DNA of 64,000 nucleotides from Mycolicibacterium iranicum (GCF_001650495.1 NZ_LWCS01000001.1:1-64000); one strand, 5' to 3'; positions 36,275-45,301 are shown, counted from the first letter of the stretch. Notes: generated by a model from the letters alone, not told the origin. Numbers and translations: made by a program.

Positions 36275-37960
36275 TCAAAGCGACGCGGGCTGCGCCGATC
36301 CTTTCGGCGCGACGGCATCGATGTCGGTGACGACATCGATCAGGACTGGCCCGTCGGTCGCGACAGCCTGCGCCATCGCAGGTTCGAACTCGTTCGCCTT
36401 CTCGACTCGAATGCCCTTGACGCCAAGGGATTCCGCCACCCGGGTGTAGTCGACGTCGTTGAAGTGCCATAGTTCGTGATGGCGGCCGTGCAGCGTGCCG
36501 CCGTAGGCGACCGTATACGGGTTGATCTCCTGGTTGAGGGAGCGATTGTTGTTGACGACGACGATGAGCGGAACCTTCCAGCGGGCCGCGGTCTCCAACT
36601 CGCTGAGGTGATAGAGAAGTCCGCCATCACCGGTGAACAACACGGCGCGGCGGTCCGGTCGTCCAATCTGGGCGCCGATGGCCGCGGGCAGCCCCCACCC
36701 CAGTGATCCTGCGGCACGGATGAACCCATGTCCCGCAGGAAGGTCCAGGTGCGCGGCGGTCCACATGCCGGCGTGTCCGGTGTCGGCGACGACGAGCGCG
36801 TCGTCGGGCAACAGGCCGCCCAGCCGGTCGGCGAGCCACTCCGGTCGCAACGGGGTGCGCTCGCCGACGTGCTCGGCCACCGATGCGCGCCACCGACGAG
36901 CCAGTTCTCCGGTACGTTGCACCCATTCGGGTCGCTGCAGCGAGTCCCCCGCCAGGGCCTCCAGCAGAGCGATGAGCCCCAGCTTCGCGTCGCTGACGAT
37001 CGGGATCTGCGTATCGAAGTGGCGTCCGATCTCACGGGGTTCGATGTCGAGGTGCATCACCCGGGTCGACCGTGCCGGGATCTGCCAGTTGAGCGTGAGC
37101 TGGCTGCCCGTCTGGCTGCCTACGTAGAACACCAGGTCGGATTCCAACAGCACCTCGTTGGCGCTGGCTCGCGCGTAGAGCCCCGGGATACCGACGAGTA
37201 GCGGATGGTTGCCGGGAACGGTGTCCTTGCCATTGAGCGATGTTGCGATCGGGATGTCGAGTTTCTCTGCGAGCGCGACCATCTCAGCTTCAGCTCCCGA
37301 TGCGCGTACTCCGCCGCCGGAAACGATGACGGGACGCTTCGCAGTGCGCAGTGCTTCGGCTGCCTTCGCAATTGCCGTCGGGTCCGGGGCGATCCGCAGA
37401 CCTGGGAGCGAGCGAACCGAAGGCGCGGGGACTTCTGCGTCGAACGTGTCGTTCTCGATGTCATCGCCCGTGTGCCCAGCCAGTTCCAGATGCGTCGGGC
37501 CGGGTTTGCCCACGGTCGCGTCGCGGAACGCCTGGTCGAGTTGATCGGGCAGCCGATCGCCATGCAGCACCTGACGGCTCGATCGAGTGACCGGTTTGAA
37601 GAGCGGAAAGTCCTCGATCTCCTGGTAGTAGTTGCGCCCCCGGCTCCAACGGTAAGGCCCGCCGGTCATCGCGATGACTGGCGAGCAGCCCAGAAACGGA
37701 TCCCGCAGTCCCGCAGCGAGATTGGCTGCCCCGACGTTCTGAGCCATGCAGATGCCCGGGCGCCCGGTCGCTCGTGCGTAGCCGTCAGCCATGTAGGCGG
37801 CCGCCTTCTCACCGTGGGTGACGATCCTTCGGATGGGCGTCTGTTCCATCTCGACGAGGGTGCGACTGAGAACTGTGGGGACAAGAAAAACCGCGGTGAC
37901 GCCGTAGGCATCCAGCGACTGCGCGAGGTATTGCGCGCCGGTCATTGACGGCACATTCAT
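36275..37960 (-). CDS. Thiamine-diphosphate-dependent enzyme (acetolactate synthase/benzoylformate decarboxylase family)
   Basis: About 561 residues with all three ThDP domains. The catalytic glutamate is E51 in VTHGEKAAAYMADGYARATG. The ThDP-binding motif is GDGGLLYHLSELETAARWKVPLIVVVNNN in the C-terminal domain. The central domain has KRPVIVSGGGV. The start is uncertain: GTG 37963, ATG 37960 and GTG 37954 are consecutive options, and ATG 37960 is used. It heads the operon with cyclase copy 2 and the tartrate-type dehydrogenase. It likely decarboxylates or ligates a 2-oxo acid. Confidence 0.87.
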   Translation of the reverse strand: MNVPSMTGAQYLAQSLDAYGVTAVFLVPTVLSRTLVEMEQTPIRRIVTHGEKAAAYMADGYARATGRPGICMAQNVGAANLAAGLRDPFLGCSPVIAMTGGPYRWSRGRNYYQEIEDFPLFKPVTRSSRQVLHGDRLPDQLDQAFRDATVGKPGPTHLELAGHTGDDIENDTFDAEVPAPSVRSLPGLRIAPDPTAIAKAAEALRTAKRPVIVSGGGVRASGAEAEMVALAEKLDIPIATSLNGKDTVPGNHPLLVGIPGLYARASANEVLLESDLVFYVGSQTGSQLTLNWQIPARSTRVMHLDIEPREIGRHFDTQIPIVSDAKLGLIALLEALAGDSLQRPEWVQRTGELARRWRASVAEHVGERTPLRPEWLADRLGGLLPDDALVVADTGHAGMWTAAHLDLPAGHGFIRAAGSLGWGLPAAIGAQIGRPDRRAVLFTGDGGLLYHLSELETAARWKVPLIVVVNNNRSLNQEINPYTVAYGGTLHGRHHELWHFNDVDYTRVAESLGVKGIRVEKANEFEPAMAQAVATDGPVLIDVVTDIDAVAPKGSAQPASL

Positions 37961-38211
37961 CACCCTGTCTTATCAATCGAGACATTGTCTTGATTGAGCG
38001 TGCCAGTGTCGTGCGTCACTGTCAACACCCGAGCTAGGGCGGCGTTGCACCGAACTTTGCGTCTCCGCGCACGAATGTCGGCGCATAGTCCGTGGCAGCG
38101 GCTCTTCCGCACCTCCCGTCGCCTCGACTACCCCATGAGGCGGTCACCGCCGAGACCAGATCGTCGCGCCAGGGATCTAGCCCGCTGCCATTCGTTCGAC
38201 CGCGTTGGCGC
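37961..38211. other. Intergenic region upstream of the ThDP-enzyme operon
   Basis: A 250-bp gap between the ThDP-enzyme start and the TetR stop, both minus. It contains regulon site D at 37979-37991 and the operon promoter. No coding frame in 38000-38200 looks real. Confidence 0.5.
37979..37991. promoter_or_regulatory. Regulon site D
   Basis: GAGACATTGTCTT matches RRGACANYGTCYY. The wider palindrome TCAATC and GATTGA flanks it (37973-37978 and 37992-37997), making this the longest of the four sites. It lies about 20 bp upstream of the ThDP-enzyme start, close enough to cover the promoter or transcription start. Confidence 0.65.
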
Positions 38212-38757
38212 TCAGATGCCGAGAGCCGCCATCGCACCCTCTACCGTCGCGGCACGCAACGCGTCGCGTGGGGCGTCAGGGAACTGAAGTACACAATCCT
38301 GCAGGCCGCCGAAGGCGATGACGGCACGCGCCGACTGCGCAAGACTCGGGGCGGCGCCGAACACCAGCCGCCCCAGTCGATCCCGCCAGCCGAGCATCGC
38401 GTCGATCAGCCCGAGATCGGCGACGGTCGTCAGCTCGGCCACGATGAGTACGAGGTCCTCACGGTGGCGGTAGTGGAAGTCGAAGTACCCCTCCAGCAGT
38501 TCTCGGGGCGCGGCGCGTTCACCCGCGGGCCTGAGCTCGTGGTCGTTGACGAAGCGTTCGCCGTCGTCGATGAGGGGCGCAATGATGCTTCGCACGAGGT
38601 CGTCTCGCGACTTGAAGTGGTAGTAGAGGGCCGGCTTGGTGATGCCCAGCCGGTCGGCGATGTCCTGCAGGCTGGTCCGTTGAACTCCTTTCTGGGCGAA
38701 CAGTTCGCGGGCCACATCCTGAATGGACTCCCTGGTCTGCGGAGCCGATCGCGTCAC
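38212..38757 (-). CDS. TetR-family repressor of the divergent monooxygenase
   Basis: A 181-residue protein. The N-terminal helix-turn-helix is SIQDVARELFAQKGVQRTSLQDIADRLGITKPALYYHFKSRDDLV, canonical for TetR. The C-terminal ligand domain is not assignable. It is divergent from the flavin monooxygenase, and two 16-bp palindromes fill the 77-bp space between their starts, so mutual control of both genes is likely. Confidence 0.92.
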   Translation of the reverse strand: MTRSAPQTRESIQDVARELFAQKGVQRTSLQDIADRLGITKPALYYHFKSRDDLVRSIIAPLIDDGERFVNDHELRPAGERAAPRELLEGYFDFHYRHREDLVLIVAELTTVADLGLIDAMLGWRDRLGRLVFGAAPSLAQSARAVIAFGGLQDCVLQFPDAPRDALRAATVEGAMAALGI

Positions 38758-38774
38758 GGAGCCACCCTAGCCTA

Positions 38775-38790
38775 CTTAACGTTCGGTAAG
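38775..38790. promoter_or_regulatory. TetR operator 1
   Basis: CTTAACG-TT-CGGTAAG, 7-bp arms with one mismatch. The palindrome is related to the second site at 38806 and lies between the divergent TetR and monooxygenase genes. Confidence 0.7.
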
Positions 38791-38805
38791 CTATGCTTCA
38801 CTCCA

Positions 38806-38821
38806 TTTACCGACCGTTAAG
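38806..38821. promoter_or_regulatory. TetR operator 2
   Basis: TTTACCG-AC-CGTTAAG, inverted relative of operator 1 (consensus about CTTACCGNNCGTTAAG), 13 bp before the monooxygenase ATG. Binding here would block initiation. Confidence 0.68.
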
Positions 38822-38834
38822 TAAGGGCGTGATC

Positions 38835-40064
38835 ATGAAGGTTTTGATCCAGGGTGCGAGCATCGCCGGCCCGGTGCTCGCCTACTGGCTGGCTCGCTAC
38901 GGCGCAGAGGTCACCGTCGTCGAACGCGCACCCGTACTTCGCAGGACGGGCGGTCATGCGATCGACCTCTTCCGGCCCGCAGTGGAGGTGTCCGAGCGGA
39001 TGGGGGTGCTTCCGCGGATCGAGGAGCACGCCACCGGCACCGCAGTCCTGACGGCGCACCGTCCGTGGGCCGCACGCCCCGCGCGGATCGACTACCTCAA
39101 GCTGGAGAAGACCATGTCCGACCGCCACGTGGAGATCATGCGAGACGACCTCAGCGAGATCTACTACACCGCAGGCCGAGACGATATCGACTTCCGATTC
39201 GGTGATCAGATCACCGCAATCTCCGAAGACGGCTCCGTAACGTTCGCGCAAGGTACGGCGGAACGATTCGACATCGTGGTGGGTGCCGACGGCCTGCACT
39301 CCGGAGTTCGCCAGCTCGTGTTCGGTGCCGCACCGGAACGCTTCCTCGGCGGCTACCTGTCGGTCTTGTCGGTACCGAAAGCGCTTGCGCACGAGGGAGA
39401 AATGGTCGGTTACTTCGAACCCGACCGCGTCGCGATGGTGTACACAGCCGACCACCTCGACGACGCACGAGCGGTTTTCATCTTTCGGCCGCAACAGCCG
39501 ATCGACTACGACCACAGGGCGGTAGAGCGCCAAAAGAGCCAATTGCGATCCGCTTTCGCGGGCGTCTCCACAGAGGTCGATCGGTGGCTCGCCGAACTGG
39601 AGCGGACCCCCACGTTCTACTTCGACGCCATCACCCAGCTGGAGATGCCCACCTGGTCACGCGGGTGCGTCACACTGGTCGGCGACGCGGGCTACTGCCC
39701 CGGACCTGCTGTCGGCGGCAGCACCAGCCTCGCCGTCTACGGGGCCTATGTCCTTGCGGGCGAAATAGCCACAGCCGGAAGCGATCACGCGGCGGCCTTC
39801 GCGTCCTACGAGAAGATCCTGATGCCGTCGGTGCTGGGCAGCCGCAAGCTGGCTCGGGCGAACGCAAAGACCATCATTCCCGGAAGCCGTTGGGGAGTGA
39901 TGGGCCTCGTCGGCCTCGGACGGGCCATTACGTTGCTGCCGCTGAGCGTGACGCAGGCGCTCGCCCGACTCAACGACCGGGGAGTCCGGCTCTACGACAC
40001 CATGCCGCTGCCCGAATACGGCGAGTCCCCCGAAGCGTTTGCGGCTCCGGGGGACTCGGCGTAG
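38835..40064 (+). CDS. FAD-dependent monooxygenase (aromatic hydroxylase/TetX-like)
   Basis: A 409-residue protein of the PHBH-type flavin hydroxylase group. The Rossmann motif for FAD is MKVLIQGASIAGPVLAYWLARYGAEVTVVERAP (a GxSxAG variant). The second FAD motif is VTLVGDAGYCPGPAVGGSTSLAVYGAYVLAGEI, and DG is in VVGADGLHSGVRQ. It hydroxylates aromatic or polyketide-like compounds; with a divergent TetR gene it may detoxify an antibiotic or aromatic inducer. ATG 38835 is chosen; an earlier in-frame start at 38793 lies before operator 2. Confidence 0.88.
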   Translation: MKVLIQGASIAGPVLAYWLARYGAEVTVVERAPVLRRTGGHAIDLFRPAVEVSERMGVLPRIEEHATGTAVLTAHRPWAARPARIDYLKLEKTMSDRHVEIMRDDLSEIYYTAGRDDIDFRFGDQITAISEDGSVTFAQGTAERFDIVVGADGLHSGVRQLVFGAAPERFLGGYLSVLSVPKALAHEGEMVGYFEPDRVAMVYTADHLDDARAVFIFRPQQPIDYDHRAVERQKSQLRSAFAGVSTEVDRWLAELERTPTFYFDAITQLEMPTWSRGCVTLVGDAGYCPGPAVGGSTSLAVYGAYVLAGEIATAGSDHAAAFASYEKILMPSVLGSRKLARANAKTIIPGSRWGVMGLVGLGRAITLLPLSVTQALARLNDRGVRLYDTMPLPEYGESPEAFAAPGDSA

Positions 40065-40067
40065 AAA

Positions 40068-42215
40068 CTATCCCTCCAGCGAGGCCGGCGGGTTGAAACG
40101 CTCGCCGTACTTGGCGGCAAGCTCCTTGGCACGAGCCACGAAGGCGGCCTTGCCGACGCCGCCTGCACCCTGGTAGCCGACGATGAACTGAGCGCTACCT
40201 CCGGTGTACGGCGGGAAACCGATACCCATGATCGAACCGATGTTGGCATCGGCCGTCGAGGTCAGCACGCCTTCGTCCAAGCACTTCTGGGTTTCCAGAG
40301 CCTCGGCGAACAACATGCGATCGATCATGTCCTGCAACGGGATGTCGCCGTTGCCACCCTTGAAGGTGTCGGCAAGCCCCTCCCAGAGACCGATGCGCTT
40401 GCCGTCGACGTACTCGTAGAAGCCGGCGCCCTTCAAGCGTGACGGACGCCCGATCTCGATCATCTTGTTCACGACAACCTCGGCCGGATGCGGCTCGTAG
40501 GTCCCACCCGCAGCCTCGGTGGCCTTGCGGGTCTCGGCGGCGATCTTCTGCATGAGCTCAAGGTTGAGCTCATCGGACAGCTGCAGCGGCGCCGCCGGGT
40601 AGCCGGCCTGCGAACCCGCCTGCTCGATGCTGGCCGGAGCCACGCCCTCACCGAGCATGGCGAGTGCCTCGTTGACGAAGGTTCCGATCACCCGGCTGGT
40701 GAAGAAGCCGCGGCTGTCATTGACCACGATCGGGGTCTTGCCGATGGCCAGGGTGTAATCGAACACGCGGGCCAGTGCTTCGTCAGAGGTCTTCTCGCCC
40801 TTGATGATCTCCACAAGCGGCATCTTGTCGACCGGCGAGAAGAAGTGGATACCGATGAAGTCCTCTTGGCGCTTCACGCCGGTCGCGAGACCGGTGATCG
40901 GCAGCGTGGAGGTGTTGGACCCGAGCAGCGCGTTCGGCTCGACGATGTCCTCGATCTCCTGGAACACCTTGTGCTTGAGTTCCTGGTTCTCGAAGACGGC
41001 CTCGATGACGAAGTCGACGCCCTTCAGGTCGGCCGGATCGGCCGTCGGGGTGATGCGGGCCAGCAGCGCATCGGATTTCTCCTGCGTGGTGCGGCCCCGC
41101 TCGAGTGCCTTGGCCTCCAGCTTCTCCGAGTAACCCTTGCCCTTCTCGGCGGCCTCCTGCGAAACATCTTTGAGGACAACGTCGTATCCGGCCTTGGCCG
41201 AGACATATGCGATGCCGGCGCCCATCATGCCCGCGCCGAGCACTCCGATCTTGCGGATCTCCTGCTTGGCGATACCGTCAGGCCGCGAGGCTCCGCCGTT
41301 GATGGCCTGCAGATCCAGGAAGAACGCCTGGATCATGTTCTTGGCGGTCTGGCCCGTCACCAGCGAGACGAAGTAGCGGCTCTCGATGCGCGTCGCAGTA
41401 TCGAAGTCGACCTGCGCACCCTCGACGGCAGCGTCGAGGATCGCCCGCGGCGCGGGCATCGGCGCGCCCTTGAGCTGCTTGCGCAGCAGCGCCGGGAACG
41501 ACGGCAGGATCGCGGCGAGCGCAGGGTGGGACGGCGTGCCGCCGGGCATCTTGTAGCCCTTCTGATCCCACGGCTGCGTATGCGCGTCGGGGTTGGCCTT
41601 GATCCACGCCTTCGCGGCCGGTACCAATTCGTCTACGCTGCCGACCAATTCGTCGACCAGGCCGATTTCCTTCGCCTTGCCCGGCTTGAAGCGGGTGCCC
41701 TGACTCAGCACCTCCATGAACGCCTTCTGGATACCGAACATCCGCACGGTGCGGGCGACGCCGCCACCGCCGGGCAGCAGGCCAAGCGTGACCTCGGGCA
41801 GACCGATGACAACACCCTTGGTGTCGGCGGCGATGCGGTGGTGACACGCGAGCGCGATCTCCAGTCCGCCACCGAGTGCCGCGCCGTTGATCGCGGCGAC
41901 GACCGGCTTGCCGAGAGTCTCCAGCTTGCGCAGGTCGGCCTTGATGAATTCCACCTCGGCGAAGGACTCGGCCGCATCATCGGGACCGACGTTCATCATG
42001 CCCTTGAGGTCACCGCCGGCGAAGAAGGTCTTCTTCGCGCTGGCGATCACGACACCGGTGATCGAATCCGCCTCTGCCACAAGGCGTTCTACGGCATTGT
42101 GCATCGACTCTTTGTAGTGCTCGTTCATCACGTTGGCCGAGCCTGTCGGATCGTCCAGCGTCAGAGTGACGATGCCGTCGGCATCCTTGTCCCACTTGAT
42201 GGTGTTCTCTGCCAT
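40068..42215 (-). CDS. fadB: Fatty-acid oxidation complex alpha subunit FadB
   Basis: A 715-residue bifunctional protein. The N-terminal enoyl-CoA hydratase part has FFAGGDLKGM and INGAALGGGLEIALACHHRIA. The central NAD-binding domain has IGVLGAGMMGAGIAYVSAKAGYDVVLKD. The 3-hydroxyacyl-CoA dehydrogenase C-terminal domains include GIHFFSPVDKMPLVEII and the closing FPPYTGG. It hydrates and oxidises trans-2-enoyl-CoA in beta-oxidation. It is encoded 13 bp downstream of fadA, the arrangement and size of the mycobacterial FadA-FadB trifunctional enzyme. Confidence 0.96.
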   Translation of the reverse strand: MAENTIKWDKDADGIVTLTLDDPTGSANVMNEHYKESMHNAVERLVAEADSITGVVIASAKKTFFAGGDLKGMMNVGPDDAAESFAEVEFIKADLRKLETLGKPVVAAINGAALGGGLEIALACHHRIAADTKGVVIGLPEVTLGLLPGGGGVARTVRMFGIQKAFMEVLSQGTRFKPGKAKEIGLVDELVGSVDELVPAAKAWIKANPDAHTQPWDQKGYKMPGGTPSHPALAAILPSFPALLRKQLKGAPMPAPRAILDAAVEGAQVDFDTATRIESRYFVSLVTGQTAKNMIQAFFLDLQAINGGASRPDGIAKQEIRKIGVLGAGMMGAGIAYVSAKAGYDVVLKDVSQEAAEKGKGYSEKLEAKALERGRTTQEKSDALLARITPTADPADLKGVDFVIEAVFENQELKHKVFQEIEDIVEPNALLGSNTSTLPITGLATGVKRQEDFIGIHFFSPVDKMPLVEIIKGEKTSDEALARVFDYTLAIGKTPIVVNDSRGFFTSRVIGTFVNEALAMLGEGVAPASIEQAGSQAGYPAAPLQLSDELNLELMQKIAAETRKATEAAGGTYEPHPAEVVVNKMIEIGRPSRLKGAGFYEYVDGKRIGLWEGLADTFKGGNGDIPLQDMIDRMLFAEALETQKCLDEGVLTSTADANIGSIMGIGFPPYTGGSAQFIVGYQGAGGVGKAAFVARAKELAAKYGERFNPPASLEG

Positions 42216-42228
42216 GGTTCTCGTTCTC

Positions 42229-43440
42229 CTAGACGCGCTCGATGATGGTCGCGACGCCCATGCCGCCGCCGATGCACAGGGTGACCAGCGCACGACGTGC
42301 GTTGCGTCGCTCCAGCTCGTCGACCATCGTGCCCATGATCATGGCGCCGGTGGCGCCCAGCGGGTGGCCCATCGCGATGGCACCACCGTTGACGTTCAGC
42401 TTCTCGTCCGGGATGTTCAGGTCCTTCTGGAACTTCAGCACCACCGACGCGAAGGCCTCGTTCAGCTCGAACAGGTCGATGTCATCGACCGTCAGGCCGG
42501 CACGGTCGAGCACCTTCTTCGTGGCCGGAGTGGGCCCGGTGAGCATGATGACCGGGTCAGCGCCGGAGGTCGCGGTCGCGACGATGCGCGCCCGCGGGGT
42601 CAGGCCCTGCGACGAGCCCGCGCTTTCCGAGCCGATCAGCACCAGTGCGGCACCGTCGACGATGCCCGAGCTGTTGCCGCCGGTGTGGACGTGGTTGATC
42701 TTCTCGACGAAGTGGTACTTCTGCAGTGCAACGTCGTCGAACCCGCCCATCGCGCCGATGCCGTCGAATGCGGTCTTGAGCTTCGCGAGCCCTTCGGGGG
42801 TGGTGTCCGGACGCATGTGCTCGTCGTGGTCGAGGACCACGAGTCCGTTCTGGTCCTTGACCGGAACAACGGACTTGGCGAAGTAGCCACCCGACCAGGC
42901 TGCCGCTGCCTTCTGCTGGCTGCGCAGCGCGTAGGCGTCGACGTCCTCACGAGAGAAGCCCTCGATGGTGGCGATCAGATCGGCGCCGATGCCCTGCGGG
43001 ACGAACCCGATGCGGTAGTTGGTCTCCGGGTCGGAGGCCCAGGCGCCGCCGTCAGAACCCATCGGCACACGACTCATCGACTCGACACCGCCGGCGAGGA
43101 CGAGGTCGTCCCAGCCGGAACGGACCTTCTGCGCGCCCAGGTTGACGGCCTCCAGGCCGGAGGCGCAGAAGCGGTTGAGCTGGAAACCGCCGGTGGTCTC
43201 CGGCAACCCGGCCACCAGGCCGGCGGTGCGGGCGATGTCGCCGCCCTGGTCGCCGACGGGCGAGACGACACCGAGGATGACGTCACTGATCAGCGTTTCG
43301 TCGAGGTCAGGGTGGCGGGCACGGATCTCGTCGATCAGGCCGACAACGAGGTTGACGGGCTTGATCTCGTTGAGTGAACCGTTGCGCTGCTTGCCGCGAG
43401 GCGTGCGGATGGCCTCGTAGATGAAGGCTTCTTCGGACAT
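42229..43440 (-). CDS. fadA: Acetyl-CoA acyltransferase FadA
   Basis: A 403-residue thiolase with the three expected catalytic motifs: the nucleophilic cysteine in [29 protein letters not shown] and the C-terminal [10 protein letters not shown]. It cleaves 3-ketoacyl-CoA to acetyl-CoA and a shortened acyl-CoA, and forms the beta subunit of the fatty-acid oxidation complex with FadB downstream. Its intact cysteine contrasts with the thiolase-like protein at 17534. Confidence 0.96.
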   Translation of the reverse strand: MSEEAFIYEAIRTPRGKQRNGSLNEIKPVNLVVGLIDEIRARHPDLDETLISDVILGVVSPVGDQGGDIARTAGLVAGLPETTGGFQLNRFCASGLEAVNLGAQKVRSGWDDLVLAGGVESMSRVPMGSDGGAWASDPETNYRIGFVPQGIGADLIATIEGFSREDVDAYALRSQQKAAAAWSGGYFAKSVVPVKDQNGLVVLDHDEHMRPDTTPEGLAKLKTAFDGIGAMGGFDDVALQKYHFVEKINHVHTGGNSSGIVDGAALVLIGSESAGSSQGLTPRARIVATATSGADPVIMLTGPTPATKKVLDRAGLTVDDIDLFELNEAFASVVLKFQKDLNIPDEKLNVNGGAIAMGHPLGATGAMIMGTMVDELERRNARRALVTLCIGGGMGVATIIERV

Positions 43441-43579
43441 GTGCTCTCCAGGTCCTGTTCAGGTTGGTACCGCGGTCCGCAGACAAGCCGCAACCACGGG
43501 GAGGCTGATCCTCTATCGGCGATGCTAGCAGCCTCGCCCAACCGCTTGGTTGGGCCCTGGTGGAGCACCGCGACCAGAC

Positions 43580-43619
43580 GCAAACTCGCACGATCCGGGC
43601 GTGGATCGTGCGAGTTTGC
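43580..43619 (-). terminator. 17-bp perfect hairpin terminator after the small conserved gene
   Basis: GCAAACTCGCACGATCC (43580-43596) and GGATCGTGCGAGTTTGC (43603-43619) pair perfectly around a 6-base loop. It lies 23 bp past the stop of the 62-codon gene and before fadA on the minus strand. The long stem without a T-run is typical of mycobacterial terminator candidates. Confidence 0.75.
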
Positions 43620-43641
43620 ATCTGCTCGCGGAGATGAGGGT

Positions 43642-43830
43642 CTAGTCGGCTGACCCTTCAGTGTCGTCGAAGAACGACCACTCCCCGTCGTGCTCGACCT
43701 CCATCCGCCAGCCGAGTTCGGAATTGTCCGCCTTCTGGTCGACGAACCAGGCGTGGGCGTCGCCGGCGCTCTCGATGTCCTTGGTGTCGACGACATCGCC
43801 CTGCGGATTGAGTACACGGTAGGTAGCCAT
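43642..43830 (-). CDS. Small conserved hypothetical protein
   Basis: A 62-residue acidic protein, MATYRVLNPQGDVVDTKDIESAGDAHAWF at the start and GEWSFFDDTEGSAD at the end. It looks real: the codon use is high-GC, a GGAGG lies upstream (spacing long, about 14 bases) and a strong terminator follows. It has no signal peptide or membrane segment and no known function. It is followed by fadA on the same strand but separated from it by the terminator. Confidence 0.75.
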   Translation of the reverse strand: MATYRVLNPQGDVVDTKDIESAGDAHAWFVDQKADNSELGWRMEVEHDGEWSFFDDTEGSAD

Positions 43831-43894
43831 GCCGATCGTGTTTCCCGCCTCCGCGCGGGTTCACACCTACTCCGACTGCGGCGTCATCAATTGC

Positions 43895-44608
43895 TCACAG
43901 CGCGAATGCGCGCGGCGGCCCATTCAGACCAGCCTTCGCATCCGCGGACAACGCGTCCATGATCTCTATGTCACCGTTTTCCAGACCGTCGAGCGCGAGC
44001 CGCACGAGGTCCGCGGGGGCGATCACCGCATCGTCCGGAAGCGCGAGGCCGTTGCTGTCCGCGTAATCGAAAAGCGTCTGGGTTCCAACGAGTCCCGGGA
44101 CGAGAGCCGCGACGAGGGTGCCCTGGCCGGCCAGTTCCACGCGCACGCCGTTGGTCAGACCCCACTGGGCGGATTTGGCCGCAGCGTATGCAGTATTGCC
44201 TTCGACGGTCATCCACGCCGCCGCGGACAGCACGTTGAGGATGGCGCCACCACCGTTTCGGGCCAAGATGGGTGCGAACGCGCGAATCATCGCAAGGGTG
44301 CCGAAATAGTTCGAATCCATGGTCGCCCTGATCGCGGTCATATCACCGGTGACCAGGCTTCCGCCGGCGGTTTCAGCGGCATTGTTGATCAGTATCTGTA
44401 CATCCCCTGCACGTTCGGCAGCGGCATCGACCGAAGATTGGTCGGTGATGTCCACGCGAAGAACCTCGACGTCGGGTATGTCGATGAGTTCGGGACGCCG
44501 CGCCGCGGCGTAGACCTTGGCGCCACGCCGAACCAGCTCAACGACGAAGGAATGACCGATACCGCGATTGGCGCCCGTGACGAGAGCCGTCGTGCCTTCG
44601 ATTTTCAT
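43895..44608 (-). CDS. Short-chain dehydrogenase/reductase (SDR)
   Basis: A 237-residue classical SDR with cofactor motif TGANRGIG (11-18), NNAA (75-78), S128, and Y141-x3-K145 (AYAAAKSA), so the catalytic residues are intact. ATG 44608 follows GGAG. It oxidises or reduces an alcohol/carbonyl with NAD(P). It is divergent from a TetR gene, with two TGACC-N4-GGTCA operators in the gap, so it is probably induced by the TetR ligand. Confidence 0.9.
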   Translation of the reverse strand: MKIEGTTALVTGANRGIGHSFVVELVRRGAKVYAAARRPELIDIPDVEVLRVDITDQSSVDAAAERAGDVQILINNAAETAGGSLVTGDMTAIRATMDSNYFGTLAMIRAFAPILARNGGGAILNVLSAAAWMTVEGNTAYAAAKSAQWGLTNGVRVELAGQGTLVAALVPGLVGTQTLFDYADSNGLALPDDAVIAPADLVRLALDGLENGDIEIMDALSADAKAGLNGPPRAFAL

Positions 44609-44643
44609 TGCGCTCCATGAGTTTTCGCAACACATCTTCAAGG

Positions 44644-44657
44644 TGACCGATTGGTCA
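44644..44657. promoter_or_regulatory. TetR operator, SDR side
   Basis: TGACC-GATT-GGTCA, perfect 5-bp arms. It is one of two near-identical 14-bp sites in the 105-bp gap between the SDR and TetR genes, 36 bp upstream of the SDR start. Confidence 0.72.
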
Positions 44658-44681
44658 TCTTGTGTCGACTGAACCATAAAA

Positions 44682-44695
44682 TGACCGAATGGTCA
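44682..44695. promoter_or_regulatory. TetR operator, regulator side
   Basis: TGACC-GAAT-GGTCA, perfect 5-bp arms, 38 bp from the first copy and 19 bp before the GTG of the TetR gene. The pairing suggests one repressor controls both directions. Confidence 0.72.
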
Positions 44696-44713
44696 ACTTG
44701 ATATCCTCCAACG

Positions 44714-45301
44714 GTGCACCTCCGAGCAGACGCAGCGCGCAACCGGGAATCACTGCTGATCGCAGCGGAGGCGGAATTCGCCGAGCGGGGCGCCGCAGCC
44801 TCGGTGGCTGATATTGCCCGCCGGGCAGGGGTCGCCAAGGGGACGGTGTTCCGACACTTCACCACCAAGGAGGACCTGATCGCGTCCATCGTGTGTCGAC
44901 ACGTCGCCACACTCGCCGACGCCGCAGCACTCCTTGCCCATGCCGACGATCCCGGCGCGGCTCTGCTCGAATTCCTCACTGTTGCCGCCGATCAACGCCA
45001 ACGCCACGATCTGACATTCCTGCAGTCGGCGAGCGAGAACGATCCGAGGGTGACCGAGATCATGGATCAGTTGCACGCGCGCCTCGGCACTCTTGTCGAC
45101 AGGGCGCGTGCTGTGGGTGCAATCCGGTCCGATATCACCGAGGCCGACATCTTCCTGATGATGTGCGCACCGATTCATGTCGTCGAAAATCTGCGCGCCC
45201 CAGAGCCATTGCTCTGGCAGCGCTACCTCGCCATCATCTTCGACGGACTACGCCCGGAGGGAGCCCATCCGCTCCCCCAGCCGGCGCCGGTCCTCAGCTG
45301 A
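44714..45301 (+). CDS. TetR-family regulator of the SDR gene
   Basis: A 195-residue protein starting at GTG 44714. The DNA-binding domain is RESLLIAAEAEFAERGAAASVADIARRAGVAKGTVFRHFTTKEDLI, and the C-terminal domain resembles the SBD-type group seen in many proteobacterial and actinobacterial TetR proteins. It converges with the OYE reductase gene (27-bp gap). It probably represses itself and the SDR. Confidence 0.92.
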   Translation: MHLRADAARNRESLLIAAEAEFAERGAAASVADIARRAGVAKGTVFRHFTTKEDLIASIVCRHVATLADAAALLAHADDPGAALLEFLTVAADQRQRHDLTFLQSASENDPRVTEIMDQLHARLGTLVDRARAVGAIRSDITEADIFLMMCAPIHVVENLRAPEPLLWQRYLAIIFDGLRPEGAHPLPQPAPVLS

